64,000 bases of DNA from Aphidius gifuensis. Lineage: Eukaryota; Arthropoda; Insecta; Hymenoptera; Braconidae. Each line of letters starts with the position of its first letter. The stretch's first letter is position 1. Positions 14,760 through 26,741 of the stretch are shown one piece after another. The stretch lies in NCBI RefSeq assembly GCF_014905175.1, contig NC_057788.1:26258154-26322153 (forward strand). The letters are read 5' to 3'. The notes beneath the pieces are model-generated. The model had not been told where the DNA came from, made no database searches, and saw only the letters and a list, made by a program, of their open reading frames with translations. Made by a program: the position numbers and the translations under genes.

Positions 14760-14774
14760 ACGTCAGTGTGACGT
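14760..14774. promoter_or_regulatory. Inverted pair of CRE half-sites
   Basis: The sequence ACGTCA-GTG-TGACGT is a perfect 6-bp inverted repeat with a 3-bp spacer, formed of two bZIP-type half-sites pointing away from each other. It lies in a GC-richer patch (about 14755-14850). Any regulatory function is inferred from the motif alone. Confidence 0.22.
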
Positions 14775-16980
14775 TGTAGACGAGTTTGCCCGTTGGCGTG
14801 TATATTGGTCTATATACTAACGTCTAGTAATAGTCAGTTGCACCTTGGTGTTTATCACGAATACTGTGACTTGCTCAACGTGAAACAAACTTATAGTCAA
14901 GCAAAATACAAGTTGGCATAGTGTATGAAAATACTGTATATATATGGATTATATATATAAAGTTTCTTTTCAGTTGACCAAGGATGAAATAATTTATTTG
15001 GTCAGATAAAATCGCACAAATGCAATGATCCAAGAAGAATTTTCTTTTGCTTGCTTTTATTCTGTCATTTTATATTTTTTTTTCTTTTTTTTTCATCTTG
15101 TCTTCTTCTCAATGTTGCAATTTTGAACGTGTACATTCTGTGATCACGTTCTCGTTGCTGAAGAACCAAGAATATGATCGTCACAAGACAACGACTTTCT
15201 TTTTTTCTTCTAATTTTTTTTTTTTCATTTTTCGTTCTTCTTTCTTCATTGTATTTTTTTTTTTTTTTGCGTCTTCCTGTATGTTGCCAGCGGGCCTTTT
15301 TTTTTTTCTCTTCTTTATACCTCAAGACATGCATTTTACCATCCACCAGAGAGACAGTATCCTTATAACTTTTTCGGTGAGTTCGTTGAACGTGGCTAGA
15401 GCTTAAATTTTTCGCCTCAGGCATACACTACCATACATTTGATGAAAAAGTTCTTTCTGATGATGGTGATGGTACAGAAAAGTAGAAAATTGTACCGAGA
15501 ACAATCAGTCATTTTTTTTTTTTTTTTCTTTTCGGTTTCTTTAGTTTAACAAAACTTTTGTTGTAGTTATTATTCTTTATCGTGTTGTTGGCGTTGTTGT
15601 TTTTTGTGTGAGTAGCTCAAAACACATATCTTTTTAATGTATTTATTTTCATTGAATTCCAATAGATAACAAAATTTCGTATCATCAAAGAGCTTTAGTA
15701 TATCAAGCTGGTGTATTTAGAGAGGCTGATTAAATTCCAGTTGATGAAATTTCAATAGATGATTATGTATGATGAACGCACTTCCGCAATCGCTGCCATC
15801 TCTAGTAAAGCGAGAGTCGATTTGTGGTTATTGTCGAAGGGAGGGAATTATTCGACCACGACCTTTACTCAGCCATTCCTCCCTTTTAGATTCAATTGTA
15901 CTGTACACATATATAAATTTTCGTTATATATATGTATTTAATATATGTATAATATTTGACAATGCATTTGCGTGTTGTTGAACTCTTAAAAATATCATAT
16001 TATTTCTGGTAAAGTTCCAAAAGTCATGATATTCTTATGTCGTAAAATTCAAGAAAATTACATTGTGGCATTTTTAATATACGTTAGGCCATTTCCATCT
16101 TTTTAATTAAAATTAATGTACCATCAATCATTCCTCAGTTTACTAACAAAAGGGGTAGACTAGATTTATCTACATTTATACCTGCTTGACTTTTCAGAAG
16201 TATATTAGTTCTTTTTAACAATCCCAAAAGACTTAACTTATACTCTTTTATATACCAAAAAAAAAAATTTTAAAAAGAAAAAAGTTTTTTAATCCTTTCA
16301 TTTTTGAATAAAGATATGATGGCTCATCTTATTTTGAACGAGTTACGTACTTTCATCCTAAAATATATATAGGGGATTTCAAGTATTCACTTATAAAAAT
16401 TCATTTGAACTTGCCATCACACGATGCTCCCTTGGCTGTCATAAATATAATACTACTGAGTATAAAAAAGAAACGTAAAAATATATATGTAGATATATAC
16501 AAAAATATTTTTAAGTTTTAACGTTAAATCTTTATCACGCAACTTTATTGATTTTAAAATGTATTTGTAAAATTTGTAATAAGATTTATTCAGAATCAAG
16601 TATATGAAAACAAAGAGGAGGATTTATTTTATTTTTTTATAGTGATTGAATTTTTTTTAGACATTGTGTGATGGTACTGATTGTCATAGACAATTAATGG
16701 AAATTTCAATTTTATATTAAGGAATTTATTTGTCACCCCTTTTTGGCATTCGTGTCACGTATCACTTTTCATTGTACCCCTGTGTAAACACGCGACTTTT
16801 ATTTATTTTTATTTTTTTATTTTTTAACGATAATATATTCCATAATGCTAAGTAGATATATGCGCGTTTATACACCGAACTTGAGTATCAGCATATTTAT
16901 CTTTTTTACTGATTATAGTATTTTTTTTCTTTCTTTACTTTTTTACTATTATTATTTTATTTTTTTATGACGTTTCAGTG

Positions 16981-17019
16981 AATTCATGTTTTTCCCCTTT
17001 TTTTATGTTTCAGGTAAGT
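16981..17019 (+). promoter_or_regulatory. Candidate recursive (ratchet) splice site 2
   Basis: A strong pyrimidine tract (TTTTTCCCCTTTTTTTATG, then TTTCAG ending at 17013) is joined directly to a consensus donor GTAAGTTT starting at 17014. This is the textbook arrangement of a ratchet point and a closer match than site 1. Its + orientation agrees with the semaphorin gene, whose first visible exon is 24.4 kb downstream. It implies that the host intron starts upstream of 17 kb. Confidence 0.65.
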
Positions 17020-18243
17020 TTACAACTGGCTACTACAGTCTTTTAGTGGCATTTCAAAGCTATCATCAATCATCGTATGTATACATGTCAGCCAACATCT
17101 GCCTACGAGGGTACAAATGTTTATCAAAAAACGCTAAAGAACTTGACAATTTATAAATATATAGTTCGTGAAAGTTTGATAAAAATAGAGTATACCTTGC
17201 CCATTGACATTTTAACTTGACTTTTTATTTTTTATATATTTTTTTTTTTTAAAACTTTTTTTTATTTGCATATTTTTTTTTTTCCCAGAAATTACGTGTT
17301 TTATTTAAGTCGGAGTAAATAAAATAATCAATAAATAAATTCACTATCATTATTAATTTAATATTTTAGAAAAATTTAATTTAAAAAAAATTTAAGCAAA
17401 TATAAAATTCAATGATTTATATGATTAAATTTAACACGCAATATCATCACAATCTTTCTTCCCTAAAATTTTCTTGTAATTTCAAATAATTTATATTACC
17501 AAGTTTTTCGATCATAAATTTTCTTGCATCTCGTTATTAATTTACACGTGACTTCCTGCCTAAACTGTGTGTGTTTTATACACATAATAATATTATACTA
17601 TTTTTTTGAAAATAACAATTCACGTATCATCAAATAAATAATTCTTCCTTTATACAGTTTGATATATAAATATTATATACATAAAAGAATATATACATAT
17701 ATATATATATTTTTTTGAGAGATAGAATAGGGCAAATAATTTTCATCTTGTACGTAACATTGTCGGCAAGTGAGTTTAATGGAGTGGCAGAGTAGGATAG
17801 AAAGGACATTGTACACCAGGGAAAGTGTGAAAATGTGTGTGATAGTATTTGAAGAAGGGGCGGTAAAAATGAAAAATACAGAACAAGGATGGTAAAACGC
17901 ACAGACAAATATGGCAAAAGGGCTGTAGCTATATAGCAGGTGCATGAATTCGGAACGGTATGTATGAGCCCCCAGGAGAAATCATGAGGTCTTACCCTCG
18001 ACATTTGCCTCGTGGCATTGCTTTGACCCCCGGCAGTACCAGGGTACTTTTCTCTTCTATAAATCCTAATACTAAATCACCCTCTATTACTCATATCTTC
18101 TGCTTGCCAAGTTGAGTATACGCGAACAGAAAGCGAGTTTCGCGTTTTATTCATTTTTTTTTCCACCCAGATGTACTTTCTTTTCTCCTCTTTTTTTTTA
18201 TTATTATTTTTTTTTTCTACATGAATAAAAATATATATGTGGT

Positions 18244-18268
18244 TGTGTGTGTGTGTGTGGGTGTGTGT
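18244..18268. repeat. (GT)n microsatellite
   Basis: This is a short GT dinucleotide run with one GG interruption, visible directly in the sequence. It is likely to be length-variable between individuals. Confidence 0.8.
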
Positions 18269-20301
18269 TTTCGTGTATAAATTCATCCCCCATAGCTACT
18301 TATCTGGTCTTTGTTATTTTATAAAGGTCCAAATTAAACGATTTAAAATTTAAAAAAAGCTAACTTGGCAAAATGAAATCGTGCTTTTTAAAATTCACAT
18401 TCGAGTTTAGTTTTTTTTTTTAATTTACAGATATCTTGAAAATTATATATGTATATAAAAATATTATATAAAAAACTATGTGCATATTACATTGCCATTG
18501 TAATATTACTTGCAAATTCATTCAAGGAACGCCAAGAATTACAACATGCGAAGCTAATTGAAAACATGTATGTCAGAATAATATAGAGGGGTGGTTTGGG
18601 GTTGGTGTATAGCAAGAGAAAAAACTAAGGTATATTTACATAGTATCGTTGAGTTTACTGTGGAAAATTGTCGTTGGCATATACACGAAAACAACTGGAC
18701 AAAACCACACAGTCATTAGTGGTGTGTTGCGCAACCACGCAATTCCCTGGCCAGTGCTGTCCTTTTTGTTGTTATGCTTTGTACACTACTAGACTTGCTG
18801 AACTTTTCTGTTGTGACATGTCTGACAGCATATGGATATGGCGTGTACTGCTAGATCTCTTCCTACCCCCTTGCTCACTTACCACATATATATATATCTA
18901 CATACACGCACATATATTTCATGTGCAAAATAGGGCTGCCCGCGGGGATAAGTGTATTTTCAATACATTTTCTATTCCCTTTTATTTTGTGTTGATTATT
19001 ATTTTCTCTTTATTTTTTTGTGCCCGCGGCAGACAGTCTGCCTCCATGAAGCCATAATTGCGTTGAAGTACAAAGAATCGTCAATGTGTAGCTTTTTTTT
19101 TTGCATGCAGTTAAAAATTGAATGCTCATACAATCCTGACACGCATGAACAATGTTTTTCTCACTTCTTATACTTATCAAACTATTTTCTTTATATATTT
19201 TTAATTCTTTTGTTTTTGTTATTAAAAATTTTTTTTTTCGTTGTTTATATTAAATCTCAGCAAGACGTTTGTCGTACTTGTTACATTGCCTTTTTTATTA
19301 CTTTTTTTTTACTATTTCTCTTTTCTTTATAGTTTATCGCTTATTAAGATTGTACAATTTTTTTTATATCATTTATATCTAGTCTTTTTTTTTTTTTTTG
19401 CAAGCATTTATCGGTTTGAAAAGTTTTCATCCCCTTTTAAAATTATTTTTTATATACATACATTTAGCAGTAAATTCATTTATTTCAAGATTCCTGTTTT
19501 ATTCAGGCAACCCCTACACAAGGTTTTGATTACTTTCGCTTATTATTTTTATTTTGTTTCATGCGACCCTCAAAAGTCGTTGGTATATAGAAATAATAAT
19601 TTTTTTACTGCACAATATTACACAAATAAAAAGTAATGTGAAATTAAAGACTTCTTGTTCTATCTTCAATTTTTATATATATATATTTTAATACATTTTT
19701 TTGTGATTTTATTATTACGTGGGAATTTCAATGTGGATCAGCAGTCGTAAATGTTGCGTGACAAAGTTCTATTTTGATAATTATAGAATTCAAACAGTGC
19801 CTTGTACTGAAATCAATTGTATATATATATATGTACATTTTTGCTAAAATTAATTTGATTCTAGAAATCTTGCAATAAAAACAACTGAGCTAATACAAAA
19901 TAAATTTCCCTTAAATGATATATTTTTAATTGAAAAAAAAAGTTTGTTAAAATAATTAATTTTATATTATTTTCTGATGTCATATATATATCTTGACTTT
20001 ATCTCGTGATTAAAATTGAAAAAGTAAGTCGCATTTGACACATTTAATATTTGGTTGTCGACGTTATAAAAATATAACAATTATGACGACAGCTCTTTGC
20101 AGAGACAGAAACTATTTTGCATACGTGAAGAGAATAATGTACGAGAATATACAGACTTGGTCAGCAACTTATGCAGTATGTGTATATGTATAAATACAAA
20201 AGTGAGATACAAAACCGAGTGTCAGTGATGGTATTTTTGTTAGTTAAAGTGAGAAGAAATTTTGAGGGAGAGAGAGATAGTGCTTGAGGGCTTTAATGTC
20301 C

Positions 20302-20342
20302 ATGCATCATGCATATTCAAACTCCACTTGGTACAGCTGTAC
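20302..20342. promoter_or_regulatory. Octamer-like and palindromic E-box patch
   Basis: Two ATGCAT cores (20302 and 20309, the second extending to ATGCATATTC) are followed by the perfect 12-bp palindrome GTACAGCTGTAC at 20331-20342, which centres on the bHLH site CAGCTG. The patch is GC-richer than its flanks. It could be a small intronic enhancer, but only motif evidence supports this. Confidence 0.2.
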
Positions 20343-23300
20343 GCGGTAGCTGAATCCCAACGCATCTCATCATCTCTCTTATTGAAAATCAAAATTCAAG
20401 TGAATTAGTTGGACCGTACCATGTCTTTTTTGCCTTGCTATACAAATCCCTAGGGTAACCCTTTTTTATTTAATTTTATTTTTTTGCCTAGGAAAAAGAA
20501 TAAAAAAAAAAAAGTCAACTACTGCTAGGGAAAATTACGACAGTATAATCCTCTACTTTATTATACCTTTAATTGAAATTAAAAAAGATTTTCACAAATC
20601 CAGTTCTCAGGTGACAAAATAAAAGTTTTTCTTTTTTAATTTTATTTTTTTTTTAATTTCAGGAAAATTACTTAAATTTTCCTAATGAATATTAATTTTA
20701 ATATTAAAATTTTTTTCAAAAATAGAATGAGCTTTTATATCAAAGTAGCTTATTATTTTTTTATATATTTTATCAAGCAAATAATTTGTGTATGAAATAA
20801 AATTTAAATATAAATAATATTAATAGTTAATGACAAGTCTATAGTGTATTTATATTTATAAACTTTTAGTTGATTTCTTTTGATGCTTATTTTGTTAATC
20901 GAACGCAATATTTGCACTGTGTTTCATTTACGAGAAGCAGACAAGCTCTCATCGTCGCAATAGCCTACGGCAAAAACGTGCTTATTCAGCAAACTCAAAA
21001 TTTATAAGCCCCTCTCGGAATTCATAGTATACGCATGATCATAGAGTTATGTTGTACATTCATTGTACAATGTTAAATTGATTTTCATTAGTATAGTTGA
21101 ATAAATATATATGTTTTTTATATTGATTTTATATAATCAATTAAAAATTAATCAAAAGTATATATATCCAAAAAATATTATATATAAATTATTCATTGTC
21201 ACCTATTCAATCACTGTCGTATTTATACATTTCCTATTTTAAAATTTATGAAACGTCAATCTTTAAATGCAAAGTACTTAAAGTTAACTTGCGTGACGAT
21301 ATTTTAGTTCCTTATTGTTATTGACGTTTAAAGTGCTTAAGTATTTTCATTCAACATTTCCTATATAAATAACAATAAATTTATTTTAAAATAATAATAT
21401 AACAATAAAATATTTGGAATCAGATAGAAAAAAAAAAAACTGTCAATTACGAGAGAGAATTGAAATGAAGCATTGATGAAAATTTTTTCAATTTTCTTTC
21501 CACCACATATTCAAAAATAAAAGGCAAATATAAAGGATAAATTGAAAAAATGAAAATGAAAAAAAAAAAAAAAAAAAAAAGGCTTACATTGAGGGAGACA
21601 AAGCGCTGCATATTCGCGATGCCTAGAGCAAGGGATAAAGGGAGTGTGAAGACTTCAATAGAAGGGGCTGAACTCAGGGGTACAAAAGTGAATGCATAGA
21701 ACAGACGGTTTAGCCAACTTTCAGATTTACACCCATGCTAGTATGTTTTGCTAGATGGGCGGAGTTGTTATGTGCCACGTGAGTCAAACTTTTGTAACAT
21801 ACGTTAGGCTACTAGTCAAAACGTTTATTTGCACACAAATCATTTTTTGTATATTTCATTATTTATGTTTATATTTCTCTGTACAATAGAAGCAAAAAAA
21901 TTTAAAATTAAAAATCCCAGTAAATATATATATATTCCGATAGATAATTCAAAAAATAAATAAAAAAATAAATATATTGTCAGGTTGAAAAAAAATAATA
22001 AATAAAAAGCTCAGACTTGTTATGAACTCATATTTATATCTTTGAATTGTAGATAGAAATTGCGTTAATAAAAATTCTTAAATTATATTTATATACATTG
22101 AAAAAGTCTTGGCATACTTATCACTTATCATCTCAGCTGAATAAGCATTCTTCTGTGTTTAAGGCATTATTGCCATGCCGAAGAAATATATAAGCAGCTT
22201 ATTTATTTCGACGTTTGATAAATACTGGCAATTATCCTCAGGCAGAGTCTTATACGGTAACAGAAGTAGTATAATGATTTTATGCTACTATTTTGTGAAT
22301 AAGATGAAAAAAAAAAAATGGTAAATAATAATAAAAAAAAAATACATATATACACAGCAGAGGTAAAATTTAAGCGTGCACTACTACTGCTACTGTTACT
22401 ATATACACTGAAAGAAAATATAAAAGAACAGGGCAAAAAAGAAAAGATACGTTGATGGCGTTAAGAAGATTTCCGAGGCTTCTCTACTTGGCTCTTTTTT
22501 TTGTTTTTTTTTTTTACTTGATAAAGAAAAAAAGTACAAAGAAAAGAAAAAATATATAGGTGATGCTGAGAGTTTTCCCTGGTTTTCTTATCTAACTGTT
22601 CCAATACCAGTTGAACATTTCTTCCGTTTTCCGTTCGCACAACCCTATATAGTGCTGTCTTAACGCAATAAATGATCTCATTTCAGTGATAACTGACTTG
22701 ATGTATCGCAAAGCAGTGCTAAACTATACCTTCACCCTCTGCGCCTGGTTGTGCATGGTACTGCCAGTATAACTGCTGTTGCTGTTGCTACTACTCGAGG
22801 GGTTTTGTTGACCCATGGGCTTTCAAACTAACATTTCACTGCTTCTGCATCCTGTGTGTTTATATTTATATAAATATACACACATATTATACCGACTACA
22901 GATATTATACCGTACAACTTTAGTCCTAGCTCGTCTATTTCAATAACTTTGGTAAAAGTAAAAGTGAGATACATAGATATAGGATAAAAGATACCGAGAA
23001 ATAGATTGCAAAAGAGAGATCGACTTACGTCGATAAGACTTTAGTAACTAAACTCCATGTATCCATAATAATATATTTTTGGCCTCAAGATTCTCTTCTC
23101 AGTTTGGTGTGTTATATACACTAACTAAATAAAGTATATATACTTTTAAAATATTTTCTTTTTCTGGAGATCAAATTACGTTATCGGATCCGTTGATAAA
23201 ATGTTTGCTACATCCCTCTAAAGTTTCTACAACTATCAAAAAATATTGCTCTAATTTTTTTGCATCAGTTTTCACGACAACAAAAAGCCACAAGTTAAAT

Positions 23301-24397
23301 TTATTTTGTGTTAAATATACTACTAAAAATATTATCATGGTTTTTTTTTTTATTTCTTTTTTCACTTTCCCACAACTTTACATATTTTATTTTTATTCTA
23401 TTTTTGAGGTTTTTTTCATCGATATCAAGGTTTATATAGAGATAACCCAGAAAAAAAAGAGGATTTTAAAACTCTTGAGTAAACTTCCATTATCCCATTT
23501 TCTATTCTATACTTTGTCGTCGTTTTAAGGGAAATAAGGGACATTTTCCAAGTTCAGGTTGAAAGTGATGTACAAGGTAAGGGTAAAAGAGTGCGAGAGA
23601 GACAAAGAGAAGGGTTCAAACTGAATGGTATTGAGAGTGAGTAAAAGGGGAAATATAACCGGAGGATGAGTATAGGTCGTCTAGTGGGACCGGGGGACCA
23701 AAGGGCTTTTACTAGTCGTATATCAGAAGGAGAAAACACTAGTGCAAACCAAGCAGACTCAGGACAGGGATATAACGGCTCCCTCTAGGGCTGCCAGTTA
23801 CCACGGTCCGATGCCTACCCTCTCGACCTGTCCATCCCTGGAATAAAGATAGCCAAGGGGAAGGTTTGCGGAAGTATTCACAAACACACATAAACTCTCA
23901 CATTGAACTAAATCCATTCTCTTTCTCTTTCTTTTTAGCCCCCTTGCCACCAACAAACTCAATACGATTCTCCGGGGAATTTTACAGAAGGGTATACAGA
24001 ACACATGCTCTATCTATCTACCCAACTCTCTTCTTCTCTATATTTTTTCTTTTCTCTGCAATGCTACATTAAAGTGAATAGCATCTCTATACCTTCCACT
24101 ATTGGGCCGTTACAAACGAAATAATAAAAGGAAAAAAAAATTATATATTTTTTTTCTTATTTACGAAATTGCCATTCTGAATCCCTGCGAATTAGTCGTG
24201 TTCTGATTTATTCAAGAACTTTTTTTGTTTCCCTTCTGGCGCTAAAATATACATATATACATATATAACAAAAAAAAATAAAAAATAAGAATCGACTGTT
24301 GTCGATATTGGTGGGCTAGAGGTGGTGAAGATCGAAGAGGGTTATTGCGGGCTGGAGGGTGTAATACAATGAGATGGGCGTCCAGCGGGACTACAGG

Positions 24398-24619
24398 GGT
24401 GTTTGCTTCGGTCTTTAGTATTTATCGATACAATACGAAAAGTATCGAAAAACTGGCTGGATGTTGTTGAGGGTGCCAAGACTTTGAGGAGTGAGCTCAC
24501 CCAACAAACAATCAGAGTCACCGTCTGTTCTGCAATTGTATTTTTCGACTCAATCTCTCTGTTTGCTTTTTTTTTTTTTTTTGTTACTATTATTTTATTT
24601 ATATATTTATTTTATTTTT
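24398..24619 (+). repeat. 222-bp direct repeat, left copy
   Basis: This copy is identical by eye to 26520-26741, including a 16-base T run. It begins GGTGTTTGCTTCGG and contains a small hairpin (TCGATAC at 24425-24431, GTATCGA at 24442-24448). Identity through a homopolymer means a very recent duplication, gene conversion between terminal repeats, or an assembly duplication. It is far too long for a normal target-site duplication and has no TG...CA ends of the classic LTR type. Confidence 0.85.
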
Positions 24620-24685
24620 GATGTGTAAACATCTTTAGGCGCGGGTTGGGTTAGAGTAAAAGGAAAAAACATAGAGTTTAGACGT

Positions 24686-24705
24686 CAGATCCGGTAACGG
24701 ATCTG
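24686..24705. repeat. Perfect hairpin, 8-bp stem, GTAA loop
   Basis: CAGATCCG at 24686-24693 is followed by the GTAA loop and CGGATCTG at 24698-24705. The stem is perfect and GC-richer than the surroundings. It lies just left of the inverted repeat at 24724. Confidence 0.7.
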
Positions 24706-24723
24706 GGCAGGAATCCATTTTCT

Positions 24724-24953
24724 GTTTGCGTTTTTACATGGCTGCCATAATTCTAAACATGGCGCCTCCATGATCCAAGCTTTGAACACTAGATACACTA
24801 CACACATTACACTTACATTTTCGATGATATTTTGGCAATATATAGTAATAGTAATTTCGAATGATTTAAACGCGCGTGTGTAATTAAACATTGTCGAGCG
24901 GGTGGATTAAATCACGGAGGCGCCATGTTTAGATTATGGCAGCAAACGCAAAC
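24724..24953. repeat. Short inverted-repeat (MITE-like) unit
   Basis: The left arm (24724-24774, GTTTGCG ... TCCATGAT) is the near-exact reverse complement of the right arm (24911-24953). The core shared by both is GGAGGCGCCATGTTTAGA followed by TTATGGCAGC. One substitution, a 1-nt gap and an indel of about 8 nt near the outer ends separate the arms. The 136-bp spacer has no coding potential. A second copy of the spacer motif ATGATTTAAA-YGCGCGT occurs at about 25048, and another hairpin (ATGGTAA ... TTACCAT) lies at about 25002-25026. Confidence 0.6.
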
Positions 24954-25584
24954 TTTTGCGTGTCGAGTTCACACCCTCAGTCTACATTGCACCTTGCAGC
25001 GCCATGGTAATCGGTCAACCGTTACCATCAGCCGTTCTGTAGTATAGATGATTTAAATGCGCGTATTTATATATTTAATTTATTTATTATTATATATATA
25101 TATGCGTTGTATATATTTATACAAGTATTTTATTTGTATTATTAGTTATACTTGCATTTGTTAGTAAAATTCATATTGTACATATATATACATGCCATAC
25201 AGTATTTTTTGTTACAAGATTAATATACCTATTATTATTGTTTATATAAAATAATATTTCCTAAATACAAAGATAATATTAATTATTATACAATAATAAT
25301 TTATTTATAATAAACTAATTTTATGTTTAAAAAAAGAAATAGACATTGATGACTGATGTGTGGTTTGAAAGAAGAAAAGTATTATTGTAATTGTACAGAA
25401 GAATTTCAGAAGATATTATCATAACCGAGACAACATGTTTTTATTCGGTTTTATAGAAAATTTTCTCACGATTACGGAAAAATACGGAAAAATTCCTACG
25501 AATGCGCAGTGGTTAAAAATATGGAGTTGAAATATGGAAAAACGGCTATCGGTTATAAATCGTGTAGTTAAAATAACGATTAAT

Positions 25585-26516
25585 TCAATTTAATAATGGC
25601 CATCAATGAATCTCGTCAAGTAAAAAAAGTCAACATAAAAAATTCGATATCGCGAATAGTTTTCGAGTTATAATAACTTATATATTTCGATATATTAAGT
25701 TTTGTTTTAATATTAATAAAGCGATCGATAAAACTCGCCAGCTAAAAAAGCCAATAAAATTTTATATCTAGAATAGTTATCAAATTATCGATATTTTTTT
25801 TAAAATGTATACAATTTTTTTTTCTCAAAAAAAAAGTCGAAATTTTGTTTTTTTCAAAAACTGCTAATATGATTGTCGCGTATTGTTAAGCACGAATATA
25901 TATTTTTTTCGAAAATAATGAATATATCAAGTTTTTTTTACTTGGTCGCTAGGTTTTACTTAGCTATATTTTACTTAGCTATTTTTTTACTTAATACTAT
26001 TTTTTACTTAGCATATTTATAGAAACACACAATATCTACATAATTTTGCCAGTTATATTTGGTCCTTAGCTATATTTTTTACTTAGCTATATATTTTTTT
26101 TATAGCTATATTTTACTTAGCTATATTTTTTTAGCAGCTATTTTTACTTAATATATTTTTACTTAGCTATATTTATAGCCAAACACACAACATATCTACA
26201 TAATTTTACCAGCTATATTTTCAACTTAGCTATATTAACTTAGCTATATTTTTACTTAGCTATATTTTTTTACTTAGCTATATTTTTACTAGCTTTATTT
26301 TTTACTTAGCTCTATTATATTATCAATTATGAAAAAATTATCATTAACATTAGAAAGATATCGATAATTCGAAAACTATTCGCGCGATCAAAAAATTGTA
26401 TTCGATTTTTTTTTCTCCTTGATGAGTTTAATCGACTTCCATTATTAAATGAATAAATAAAAAAAAATCGATATATCGAAAAAACTTGAAAACTATTCGA
26501 GATATTGAAATTTTTT
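25585..26516. repeat. Diverged foldback with about 120-bp repeat units
   Basis: Two copies of a unit containing GAATAGTTTTCGAGTTAT lie on the left (core near 25655, and a more diverged copy near 25773). Two inverted copies lie on the right (TCGAAAACTATTCG near 26370 and TTGAAAACTATTCGA near 26488). Spacing between copies is about 120 bp on both sides, so the structure is roughly mirror-symmetric around the tandem array at 25930-26320. The arms also share a TTTAATAATGG motif. No coding sequence is present. Confidence 0.55.
25930..26320. repeat. AT-rich tandem array, ACTTAGCTATATTTTT unit
   Basis: A unit of roughly 16 bases with the core ACTTAGCTATA is repeated more than ten times with variable T-run length. 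A higher-order period of about 160 bp is also visible: the segment with ACACACAA and ATCTACATAATTTT occurs near 26024 and again near 26184. Confidence 0.8.
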
Positions 26517-26519
26517 AAA

Positions 26520-26741
26520 GGTGTTTGCTTCGGTCTTTAGTATTTATCGATACAATACGAAAAGTATCGAAAAACTGGCTGGATGTTGTTGAGGGTGCCA
26601 AGACTTTGAGGAGTGAGCTCACCCAACAAACAATCAGAGTCACCGTCTGTTCTGCAATTGTATTTTTCGACTCAATCTCTCTGTTTGCTTTTTTTTTTTT
26701 TTTTGTTACTATTATTTTATTTATATATTTATTTTATTTTT
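26520..26741 (+). repeat. 222-bp direct repeat, right copy
   Basis: This is the right-hand copy of the repeat at 24398-24619, offset by 2122 bp, with no difference that I can see. The copies diverge immediately after ATTTTATTTTT, where the left continues GATG and the right TTTCC. Confidence 0.85.

Larger units (their letters stand above)
7812..16980. other. AT-rich non-coding stretch between the two ratchet sites
   Basis: No exon or RNA gene is visible. Open frames here are T-rich or A-rich low-complexity artefacts, for example 15047-15406 and its mirror on the other strand. The stretch holds the CRE-like cluster at 11948-12127, the inverted CRE pair at 14760-14774 and two of the six TTGCGTGAC sites (13009, 14267). 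It is presumably intron of the + strand gene. Confidence 0.5.
17020..24397. other. AT-rich non-coding stretch
   Basis: No gene is recognisable. The stretch contains a GT microsatellite (18244-18268), two TTGCGTGAC sites (19754, 21289), a 12-bp palindromic E-box region near 20331, and a TGCTGT-rich patch near 22780. Long T runs generate many false frames. Presumed intron of the + strand gene. Confidence 0.5.
24620..26519. mobile_element. 1.9-kb repeat-rich segment between the direct repeats, possible non-autonomous element
   Basis: The segment carries no open frame that looks like a transposase, reverse transcriptase or helicase. Its left third is dense in palindromes and holds a short inverted repeat (24724-24953). 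Its right half is a diverged foldback around an AT-rich tandem array (25585-26516). With an identical 222-bp repeat on each side it could be a terminal-repeat element without coding capacity, a composite of small elements, or an alternative haplotype retained by the assembler. The first and last options cannot be separated from sequence alone. Confidence 0.4.

Noticed and set aside
15047..15406. 119-codon frame with a signal-peptide-like start, and its mirror frame on the minus strand
   Set aside because: The frame is made of T-rich runs (Phe, Leu, Ser), starts with TTG, and its minus-strand mirror is poly-Lys/Arg. A chance donor GTGAGT follows, but nothing links it in phase to a recognisable protein.
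24403..24621. 72-codon frame inside the 222-bp repeat, also present in the right copy
   Set aside because: It starts at TTG without an ATG, ends in a poly-T run and matches no transposon protein that I know. It is identical in both copies simply because the DNA is identical.
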